From Sphingobacteriales bacterium (GTDB taxonomy: Bacteria > Bacteroidota > Bacteroidia > Chitinophagales > Chitinophagaceae), in assembly GCA_004294195.1 (NCBI GenBank), contig REAQ01000196.1, positions 1-8,363 of the forward strand: DNA of 8,363 bases, given 5' to 3'. Shown here piece by piece: positions 1 through 5,955 of the stretch. Position numbers and translations under genes: made by a program. The notes under the pieces were generated by a model. It did no database searches. It saw only the letters and a list, made by a program, of their open reading frames with translations, and was not told the DNA's origin. The stretch's first letter is position 1. The number at the start of each line of letters is the position of its first letter.

Positions 1-267
1 AAAGGCATATCTGTTTTCCAGAAACACCCGCACCAGATTTTGGTCGCCATTACTGAATCGTTCTCCGGTCAATCGTTGAGCAAACACGCCGTTACGGGAA
101 TACAACATAGCGATATCCACCACCAACGCAATGACTAGCCCTGCCAGACCAGCCGTTGGAAAGGGCGACAAATGGGGCAGAAAAAAACTGATCACAAACA
201 AACTGGCGATTACGGCCAGAATGATGAACAGACGTTTACGAAGGTATAGTTGCCGGATTAATTTCAT
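1..267 (-). CDS. DUF58 family protein, N-terminal fragment (runs off the left edge)
   Basis: The minus strand reads open from an ATG at 267-265 to the window edge, giving 89 residues that begin MKLIRQLYLRKRLF. Two hydrophobic stretches, about residues 14-30 and 38-54, form an N-terminal membrane hairpin. After them comes a segment ending RFSNGDQNLVRVFLENRYAF, which matches the start of the beta-rich region that follows the two helices in Bacteroidota DUF58 proteins. The ATG shares one base with the TAA stop of the MoxR gene (TAATG), so the two are probably translationally coupled. DUF58 genes typically sit directly downstream of MoxR ATPase genes, and full-length family members carry a vWA-like domain thought to partner the ATPase. 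That domain lies outside this window, so the assignment rests on the N-terminal pattern and on gene order. Confidence 0.82.
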   Translation of the reverse strand, partial: MKLIRQLYLRKRLFIILAVIASLFVISFFLPHLSPFPTAGLAGLVIALVVDIAMLYSRNGVFAQRLTGERFSNGDQNLVRVFLENRYAF

Positions 268-1247
268 TAACGTGGGATCTCGATACTTTTAATAAATCCT
301 TGAATCACTTCATCCGTAGTGATGCCTTCCATTTCTTTCTCTGGGGTAAGCAACAAGCGATGCCGCAACACCGCAGGTACTACAAACACGATATCATCAG
401 GCGTCACAAAATCCCTTCCCGCCATACCTGCAATGGCTTTGGATGCCATCATGATGGCCAATGAGGCACGGGGTGAAGCACCCAGGAAAACCGACTTACT
501 ATTACGGGTTTCCTGAACAACGGCTGCAATAAAACGCACCAGCTTTTCCTCCACATGAATACTTCGGATCTGTGATTGAAGTGACACGATATCTGCCGCT
601 GTCAGTAATTTTTGCACTTGTGCCAGCTGATCCGTTTGAAGTGTTTTATCATTCAAACGAAGGATATTTACTTCTTCTTCCAGGTTGGGATACGGCACGT
701 TGATCTTAAACAGGAAACGATCCAACTGCGCTTCAGGCAGTCGGTAAGTACCTTCATGTTCCACCGGATTTTGTGTTGCCACCACCATGAAAGGCGCCTG
801 CATCCGATGTGTTTTCCCATCGATGGTAACCTGGCGTTCTTCCATTACTTCAAATAATGAGCTCTGCGTTTTGGCGGGCGAACGGTTGATCTCATCGATC
901 AAAACCATACTGCTGAAAATAGGACCAGGCCTGAATTCAAAGGCTGAACTGCGCGGATCAAATACCGATGTACCCAATACATCACTGGGCATCAGGTCCG
1001 GCGTGAACTGTATCCTGGAAAATGGAATATCCAGGCATCTGGCCAGCAGCTTAGCAGTCAGCGTCTTTGCAACACCGGGCACGCCTTCTATCAGGATATG
1101 ACCATTGCTTAAAAGTCCTGCAATCATCAGGTCCACCATCTGGTGCTGCCCCACGATCACCTTCGCCACTTCTTCACGGATAGCCACTACCGCACGGTGA
1201 AGGCCGGATAAATCTGTACGATGTTGAAATAATTGTTCGTCGCTCAT
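267..1247 (-). CDS. MoxR-family AAA+ ATPase
   Basis: This 326-residue protein is a cytoplasmic ATPase of the MoxR branch of AAA+ proteins, which are thought to act as chaperones in assembling or activating protein complexes, usually with a vWA-type partner. Visible motifs are Walker A GVPGVAKT (55-62), Walker B MVLIDE (114-119), sensor 1 VVATQNP (155-161), a PEAQLDRF arginine-finger region (171-178) and a sensor 2 arginine in GASPRA (R260). The C-terminal lid follows, with a typical TPDD and LRHR stretch around 282-297. The length fits the family (about 320-330 residues) and every ATPase motif looks intact. The start overlaps the stop of the DUF4350 gene by 4 bp (ATGA), and the stop overlaps the DUF58 start by 1 bp. 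No Shine-Dalgarno sequence precedes it. The substrate cannot be deduced; the neighbours point to a membrane complex. Confidence 0.95.
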   Translation of the reverse strand: MSDEQLFQHRTDLSGLHRAVVAIREEVAKVIVGQHQMVDLMIAGLLSNGHILIEGVPGVAKTLTAKLLARCLDIPFSRIQFTPDLMPSDVLGTSVFDPRSSAFEFRPGPIFSSMVLIDEINRSPAKTQSSLFEVMEERQVTIDGKTHRMQAPFMVVATQNPVEHEGTYRLPEAQLDRFLFKINVPYPNLEEEVNILRLNDKTLQTDQLAQVQKLLTAADIVSLQSQIRSIHVEEKLVRFIAAVVQETRNSKSVFLGASPRASLAIMMASKAIAGMAGRDFVTPDDIVFVVPAVLRHRLLLTPEKEMEGITTDEVIQGFIKSIEIPR

Positions 1248-2425
1248 TGGTTTGCGTATTTATGGAAGTCCTGAATATATGTATTAAGAGAAATCAAATG
1301 CTGGTCACTGATCTGCTCTTCACTGCGCACGGTCCTGATCAATGCCATCATGCGTAAAGCTTCATCTTCGGGCATACCCGTTTTATGGGAAAGTTTGGTT
1401 GCAAAGGCATCATCCGGCAATGAGGTATCTAGATAATAAGTAGATCGGATATGTTCAAAAAGATAAGTGATCTGCTTGAGCGCGATGTTGCGATGGTTGC
1501 GTTGATTGTAGTACACCTGGCTCACCGTCTCCACAAAATCAACGCTGGTATTGGTTACTGGTGGTATAACCGGGATGATCCGCTGGCGGCGTTTGGATTG
1601 AAAAACCATAAACAGGATGATGGCTGCCAGTGCTGTGAATAATGCAGATTTAAGCATCGGATGTTTAAGAATCATCCTCAACGGCGTTTGTTCTCCTACC
1701 CTACCCTGCTTAAAGTACTCATCCCAATAAAATCCCTCCGGATATTCAGGAAGGTAAGAAAAGGATGCGCTCACATATCCCGCGTTCTGATGGTTAAGCA
1801 AGGAAAAATTACTGTACATGCCGGGTACCGTATTGATGAAAATCCTCCCTTCACCAAATGATTGCATGATAAAATTGACTTTCTGCTTGCTGTTCATCCC
1901 GAGCACCGTGGCTTTAGCCGTATCAAACTTTTCAAAGTAGGCATTGATAATCCCTTTCGGCATCGCATAAGGCTTTGCAGCGGCAAGCGATGGATTCACC
2001 AGGTTGGTAGTGATGGAATCCATCGTCATGTCCCCTTTGATCTCCAATTTGAGGGTGTCAGAAAGTTCCTTACCAACATACTCGGAAGAAATAAACACAT
2101 CATTACCCGCTTGCACATACCAAAGAAGGGCCTTCACATCTTCTTTATCAAAAGGTGTATACGGTGCGATGAACATGTATACTTCACCGTTAGGTATGTA
2201 TGATGTATCGCCGCACTGCTCATAAGGCGTAATACGCAGCATATCTGGTTGGTAGCCCATCAGGGTATCCAATTCATGGTACAAGACATATGCACCATAG
2301 GGGATTTTATCTTTGTTGCTGAGTGTTGGTGTCCAGTCCGTTTCCTGTGGCTTCATATAAAGGGCTACGCTATAGCCGATGACCAGAACAACAATCAGAT
2401 AGATATACCAGGGTAGCCTTCTCAT
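1244..2425 (-). CDS. DUF4350 domain membrane protein
   Basis: This 393-residue protein has an N-terminal membrane segment (about 6-24), a predicted extracytoplasmic domain of roughly 230 residues, a second membrane segment (about 259-277) and a basic-started cytoplasmic tail (KRRQR, 278-282) of about 115 residues. The extracytoplasmic part matches DUF4350: it opens with the YGAYVLYHELDTL region (43-55), followed by a PFDKEDVKALLWYVQAGNDVFISSE-type segment (about 91-115) reminiscent of the glutamine-amidotransferase-like fold of ThuA and GldG-type proteins. I see no catalytic triad, so a binding role is likelier than an enzymatic one; this is inference. The helical tail may be where the cytoplasmic MoxR/DUF58 pair docks, also inference. 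It overlaps both neighbours by 4 bp (ATGA), which implies coupled translation and perhaps fixed stoichiometry. Confidence 0.82.
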   Translation of the reverse strand: MRRLPWYIYLIVVLVIGYSVALYMKPQETDWTPTLSNKDKIPYGAYVLYHELDTLMGYQPDMLRITPYEQCGDTSYIPNGEVYMFIAPYTPFDKEDVKALLWYVQAGNDVFISSEYVGKELSDTLKLEIKGDMTMDSITTNLVNPSLAAAKPYAMPKGIINAYFEKFDTAKATVLGMNSKQKVNFIMQSFGEGRIFINTVPGMYSNFSLLNHQNAGYVSASFSYLPEYPEGFYWDEYFKQGRVGEQTPLRMILKHPMLKSALFTALAAIILFMVFQSKRRQRIIPVIPPVTNTSVDFVETVSQVYYNQRNHRNIALKQITYLFEHIRSTYYLDTSLPDDAFATKLSHKTGMPEDEALRMMALIRTVRSEEQISDQHLISLNTYIQDFHKYANQ

Positions 2426-3120
2426 GATTGGATCAGTTGAAGGTGTTCGGCAAAAATGCTCCTGATCTTGTCATACATTTCCCTCGTCACTTCAAACTCA
2501 CCGTACCATCCAAACTCGTACAAAATGGTGACCCTCGCGAAACTGTCCGCATATGGTGTGCCGGTCAGTTCCCCTGCATAGTCGTGATTGGTTTTATTGA
2601 TCGCGTAGTTAATGAGGTTGCGGTCAGACAGTTTGCGTAAACTATTCAGGTATTGCAGCCGGAGCGCCAGCCGGTAATTACCATCGTCCTCAGCCTGGCG
2701 TATAGCGGTTGGAAGATCCATTTCCCGGATGTCTTCATTGGATTCCGTAAATACGATTCCGGAGGATTTAGCAGACCTGAAGAGGTTACGCCGTTCCATC
2801 CCTGAAAACTTGTAAATGGTATAGAGGATCAGTCCGATAGCCACTGCATAAATGACGAACCTGGTTCCGTTTTGAACACCCTTGTTTTTGAAAGCGTCAT
2901 CGATCCAACGCCAGAACCAGGACCAGAAACGATCCCAGAGACTTCTCCCCTTCTCCTCGTTGATTTTGTAGTGAAAATCATCGTTCTGCCGATAGGTATC
3001 CAACACTCCATCAGGCAAAACACGCGAAGTGATTACGGCACTGTCTTTTACTATTGGTGTCTGAGCATTGGCAACCATCATCGTACCCAACAAAAAGCAT
3101 ATCGTCAACATCCACCGCAT
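2422..3120 (-). CDS. DUF4129 domain membrane protein with signal peptide
   Basis: The protein has 232 residues. A signal peptide is evident at 1-19 (hydrophobic core, then VANAQ). A periplasmic stretch to about residue 86 contains a strikingly Trp-rich amphipathic segment (W62, W66, W68, W70, W72). One membrane helix lies at about 87-105, followed by a cytoplasmic C-terminal domain. That domain carries the DUF4129 signature: AIRQAEDDGNYRLALRLQYL (139-158), the KTNHDYAGEL segment (176-185) and YEFGWYGEFEVT (201-212). In many bacteria this domain forms the tail of transglutaminase-like TgpA proteins; no transglutaminase domain is present here, so this is the stand-alone form. The stop overlaps the DUF4350 start by 4 bp, and its own start lies 2 bp after the upstream stop. 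Its role is unknown, but its neighbours suggest it is a membrane component working with the MoxR ATPase. Confidence 0.85.
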   Translation of the reverse strand: MRWMLTICFLLGTMMVANAQTPIVKDSAVITSRVLPDGVLDTYRQNDDFHYKINEEKGRSLWDRFWSWFWRWIDDAFKNKGVQNGTRFVIYAVAIGLILYTIYKFSGMERRNLFRSAKSSGIVFTESNEDIREMDLPTAIRQAEDDGNYRLALRLQYLNSLRKLSDRNLINYAINKTNHDYAGELTGTPYADSFARVTILYEFGWYGEFEVTREMYDKIRSIFAEHLQLIQS

Positions 3121-3122
3121 CC

Positions 3123-4055
3123 TCAGTATTCTTCTTGTTGTCCATACTTTGATGAACTGGTTCCGAGATCATCGATCATTTTATCCAGACCGCCACCCAG
3201 TTTCTCTTCATGAAGGGAGTAATACAACACACCTGCACCTACAAACATGATGATATAAAACACCTGCTGGATCAGCATGGATAAACCATAAACCACCACC
3301 ATGCCTTTTCCAAAAGTCTCACCAGCGTTCTCGGCACCCATCAATGCGCCAGCACCAAAAATCAGTGTAAGCATCATTTGGACCAGGAATGAGAAAATAT
3401 AATAAATGATAAACAGCACCATCACATACCCCAAACTGGCCCACCAGTTTCCCCTAAGAAGCATGGCGGCACCGCTGAAAGCGTTACCGAATTCTTTCCC
3501 GGCGATGGTATTTACCGGATAGATCAACATCAGATAAGGAAACAAAATCAACAGGCCGATCATGGCAAAAAGCATGAACAAACCCAACAAGGCAATAGAA
3601 CCCGCACTTCCTGCGCCACCGGCAACGAGTACAACGGGTACCATCACCAGCATTAATCCCAAAAACATCAGCACGGAGTAGAGCATATTGCTGAAAAAAG
3701 GTTTGGCGATCACTTTCAACAGCTCACCGGGCGTAGCTCTTCGGTCTTCTTCTTCCCAGACCTGCATGTATAAATAAATAGAAGTTGCCATGCCATTCAC
3801 GGCCATATAGATCACTAGAATGGCTACCCATATTTTCCAATCTCCAAATAGTGTATTGGCCTTCCCTGCCGTCATGGCAGAAAATATCTGCATAAAATAG
3901 CCCGCACCAAGAAACACTCCGATCAGTAGAAATGGTAATACGAATACGCCATACAGAACCAAAAGATTTTTCCAGTTGAGCTTGATGAACTTAATGGTGT
4001 CAGTTACCTTCTCTCCAAAGTCCCTGATCCGTCTCAGCGGCAAGGTTGTATTCAT
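3123..4055 (-). CDS. Six-helix integral membrane protein of unknown function
   Basis: This 310-residue protein has a short cytoplasmic N-terminus (residues 8-30, including RRIRDFGEKVTDTIKFIKLNW) followed by about six hydrophobic segments at roughly 31-55, 75-97, 122-146, 153-180, 205-234 and 252-280. A charged 30-residue tail (LHEEKLGGGLDKMIDD and on) is probably cytoplasmic. The loops EEEDRRATPGELLK (101-114) and EFGNAFSGAAMLLRGNWW (188-205) look like the amphipathic interhelical parts of YciC/DUF975-like membrane proteins, but I cannot assign a named family. The start is the ATG at 4055, which overlaps the SpoIIM gene by 56 bp. I keep it because the RDFGEKVTDTIKFIK stretch looks like real conserved N-terminus, and the next Met (residue 55) would remove the first helix. 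It sits inside the MoxR/DUF58 operon and is likely part of the same complex. Confidence 0.85.
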   Translation of the reverse strand: MNTTLPLRRIRDFGEKVTDTIKFIKLNWKNLLVLYGVFVLPFLLIGVFLGAGYFMQIFSAMTAGKANTLFGDWKIWVAILVIYMAVNGMATSIYLYMQVWEEEDRRATPGELLKVIAKPFFSNMLYSVLMFLGLMLVMVPVVLVAGGAGSAGSIALLGLFMLFAMIGLLILFPYLMLIYPVNTIAGKEFGNAFSGAAMLLRGNWWASLGYVMVLFIIYYIFSFLVQMMLTLIFGAGALMGAENAGETFGKGMVVVYGLSMLIQQVFYIIMFVGAGVLYYSLHEEKLGGGLDKMIDDLGTSSSKYGQQEEY

Positions 4056-4992
4056 TAGACTTTTTTAAAACGATATAAGGATAGATCACAAAATACCAGA
4101 TGATGAATGCGGCAGACAAACTGAGAATGCTGACACTGAGCCAGAGCGGCATTCCGGTGTGCCGGGTCACATAACCTTCAAAAAACGCCGCTACAATAAA
4201 AACGGGAACCAATCCTATCATGATCTTGATCCCATCCATCGCGCCCCTGCGCATACTGTGGCCTCGGGAATAGGTTCCGGGAAATAAGATACTGTTGCCA
4301 AGGATGATACCTGCAGCACCGGCAATGACAATGGCGGAAATCTCAAGCGTTCCGTGAATAAATACCACCAGGATGGATTGCAGGCCTAATCCGTGTTTGA
4401 AGAAATAGTATTCAAAAGCGCCGAGCATTACCCCATTGCGGAACAGTCCATATACGGTACCTATGCCGAGGAAGAAACCCTGTACAAAAACCAGAAAAGA
4501 AACATAGATATTATTCAGTGCAATGGCTACAAACATATATCCCGGATCCATACTTTTATACACGCCGAAAGGATCTCCCTTTTCAATGTTTTCATTGGTC
4601 ATGTTTACATAACCGTCACCCAGGATCAGTCGTATGAAGTTATCATCGTATTTGGCACTGAGCACGCCCATCAGCACAAAAGTCATGAAGAATAAAAACG
4701 CATACAACAGCGCTTTCCTGTTGCGGGCCAAAACCAATGGAAGATCTGTTTTCCAAAACTCAAGGAATCGATTTTTCTTCTCTTTCCTGTTTTTATAAAT
4801 GGCAAGGTGAATATCTGCCGCGAGATTGTTTAGGTATTTAACTGTTTTGCTGCCGGGGTAAAATGTTTTGGCATAAGCGAGATCATCCGTAAGTGCCACG
4901 AAGCGCTCTGCCATGAGATCCGGATCGTTTACCGGTCTTTCATAGGTTTTCCAACGTTCAACATTTTGCTTTAGGAAAAGTGCCTCCCGCAT
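4000..4992 (-). CDS. SpoIIM family (stage II sporulation protein M-like) membrane protein
   Basis: This 330-residue protein is the first gene of the minus-strand operon. A soluble helical N-terminus (1-88, including WKTYE and DLAYAKTFYPGSKTVKYLNNLA) is followed by hydrophobic segments at about 92-113, 151-181, 205-232, 255-273 and 284-306, with a short polar tail. The signature is the membrane-embedded FIHGTLEISAIVIAGAAG stretch (211-228), with the conserved His-Gly-x-x-Glu of SpoIIM-like proteins, preceded by NGVMLGAFEYYF (186-197). SpoIIM itself takes part in engulfment in endospore formers. Bacteroidota do not sporulate, so here the name describes only the fold; links to MoxR/DUF58/DUF4129/RDD genes suggest a general membrane role. 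The 3' end overlaps the next gene by 56 bp. The start ATG at 4992 begins MREALFLKQN, which fits family N-termini as I recall them. Confidence 0.9.
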   Translation of the reverse strand: MREALFLKQNVERWKTYERPVNDPDLMAERFVALTDDLAYAKTFYPGSKTVKYLNNLAADIHLAIYKNRKEKKNRFLEFWKTDLPLVLARNRKALLYAFLFFMTFVLMGVLSAKYDDNFIRLILGDGYVNMTNENIEKGDPFGVYKSMDPGYMFVAIALNNIYVSFLVFVQGFFLGIGTVYGLFRNGVMLGAFEYYFFKHGLGLQSILVVFIHGTLEISAIVIAGAAGIILGNSILFPGTYSRGHSMRRGAMDGIKIMIGLVPVFIVAAFFEGYVTRHTGMPLWLSVSILSLSAAFIIWYFVIYPYIVLKKSNEYNLAAETDQGLWREGN

Positions 4993-5072
4993 GAAAACGA
5001 ATATAAGGATAATGCCGAGAAAATTAAGGCTTTAAAACGTATTATTGTTATCTGATTAGACCTTAGAACCGT
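4993..5072. promoter_or_regulatory. Divergent promoter region between the SpoIIM-led operon and the RDD gene
   Basis: This 80-bp AT-rich gap separates two divergent transcription units and must hold both promoters unless the operon is driven from elsewhere. Bacteroidota promoters carry a TAnnTTTG -7 element. On the plus strand, TATTATTG at 5040-5047 differs from it at one position and would give a leader of about 20 nt to the RDD start. On the minus strand, TATATTCG at 5005-4998 also has one mismatch, but it lies only 5 bases from the SpoIIM ATG and would imply an almost leaderless transcript. No convincing -33 TTTG was found for either, so the region is secure as regulatory space but the individual elements are weak. 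Confidence 0.35.
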
Positions 5073-5792
5073 ATGCAAAACATTACCATTCAGACCACAC
5101 AGAATATTGACATTGAATATGAACTGGCAGGGCTCGGAGACCGCCTGGTTGCGTATTTGATAGACTTACTCATTTATAGTGCCTATTGGATCATCATGGC
5201 GCTGTTGCTTCAATTGGTGAAGTATGAGGGTGGTGTAGTTTTCGTCCTGATGGGATTACCCATCTTACTGTACCAGTTGCTCTGTGAGATATTTCTCAAC
5301 GGACAGAGCATTGGAAAAAAAGCGAAGGGGATCAGGGTTATCAGCCTGGATGGCAATCAGCCACACATCGGTCAGTATTTGATTCGATGGGCCTTCAGAA
5401 TTGTGGATACGATGATAAGCTCAGGATTGGTGGCGGTGCTTACCATTGCGTTGTCTGAAAAAACACAGCGACTGGGCGACATGCTGGCCGGGACAACCGT
5501 TGTGAGAACCCAAAGACGAACGATGATCCAGGACACGATCTTTATGGAGACCGAAGTACACCATCTGGTAAAATATCCCAGGGTTATTGAACTGTCTGAC
5601 CGGGACATCAGCCTGATCAAGGAAGTATTGAACCGATTCGATAAACTACCTCATGAATCCAATGCCCTGCTCCTTAAAACGACCACTAAAGTGCAGGAAC
5701 TGATTGGCATCCAGGAAATCATTGATGCGGAATACTTTCTCCGTGATGTGATTAAAGACTATAATTATCTGTCTGGGAAGGAAAGATCTTGA
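5073..5792 (+). CDS. RDD family membrane protein
   Basis: This 239-residue protein contains an RDD domain over about residues 12-147. Visible family features are the LGDRLVAYLIDLLI segment (21-34) with its conserved Arg (R24) and Asp (D31), the NGQSIGKKAKGIRVI loop (76-90), the RWAFRIVD stretch (105-112) and the closing EKTQRLGDMLAGTTVV (129-144). Membrane helices are likely at about 27-48, 54-75 and 112-128. A polar C-terminal extension of about 90 residues follows (YPRVIELSDRDISLIKEVLNRF and on), probably cytoplasmic and helical. Some RDD proteins have been linked to ion or solute transport, but no substrate can be read here. It diverges from the SpoIIM gene across an 80-bp gap, and RDD genes commonly adjoin SpoIIM/MoxR/DUF58 clusters. 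The start at 5073 gives the family-typical N-terminus ITIQTTQNIDIEYELA. Confidence 0.92.
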   Translation: MQNITIQTTQNIDIEYELAGLGDRLVAYLIDLLIYSAYWIIMALLLQLVKYEGGVVFVLMGLPILLYQLLCEIFLNGQSIGKKAKGIRVISLDGNQPHIGQYLIRWAFRIVDTMISSGLVAVLTIALSEKTQRLGDMLAGTTVVRTQRRTMIQDTIFMETEVHHLVKYPRVIELSDRDISLIKEVLNRFDKLPHESNALLLKTTTKVQELIGIQEIIDAEYFLRDVIKDYNYLSGKERS

Positions 5793-5800
5793 TTAATGAG

Positions 5801-5946
5801 GCAATGCGGCAATGCGGTAATGCGGTAATGTTGGAAGCGCGGCCGTGCGTCGCCGGCCTGCGCATACACACCCGGAGTGGCTGCCGGCGCGCCGCAACGC
5901 ATGGCGCGCCTTCCTACATTGCCGCACTGCCGCATTGCCACATTGG
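5801..5946. repeat. Long imperfect palindrome with 8-bp tandem units in the arms (REP/MITE-like)
   Basis: The element fills nearly all of the 163-bp gap between the convergent RDD and proS genes. The left arm (5801-5837) is four 8-bp units (GCAATGCG, GCAATGCG, GTAATGCG, GTAATGTT) plus GGAAG. The right arm (5910-5946), read on the minus strand, is CCAATGTG, GCAATGCG, GCAGTGCG, GCAATGTA plus GGAAG, so 31 of 37 positions pair. Pairing continues inward through a GC-rich section (about 5838-5857 with about 5883-5909), with a bulge of about 7 nt on the right side. The tip is about 25 nt around 5858-5882. Positions 5831-5910 are 76% GC by hand count (61 of 80), well above the flanks. A cruciform in DNA, or a long hairpin in either transcript, is expected. 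It could end both transcripts, but there is no T-tract. Its form suggests a dispersed, perhaps transposase-mobilised, repeat; copy number is unknown. Confidence 0.85.
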
Positions 5947-5955
5947 CTAATTGCC

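Noticed and set aside
1862..2203. Plus-strand frame of 113 codons opposite the DUF4350 gene
   Set aside because: A shadow of a strong minus-strand gene; basic, His/Ile-rich composition without family resemblance.
4393..4695. Plus-strand frame of 100 codons opposite the SpoIIM-like gene
   Set aside because: Antisense to a well-supported membrane protein; the translation has no recognisable motif.
4000..4992. Evidence of endospore formation from the SpoIIM-like gene
   Set aside because: The family is widespread in non-sporulating bacteria and no other sporulation gene is present; only the membrane fold is shared.
5801..5946. CRISPR array
   Set aside because: The repeated units are 8 bp and contiguous with no spacers, arranged as an inverted pair; no cas genes are nearby.
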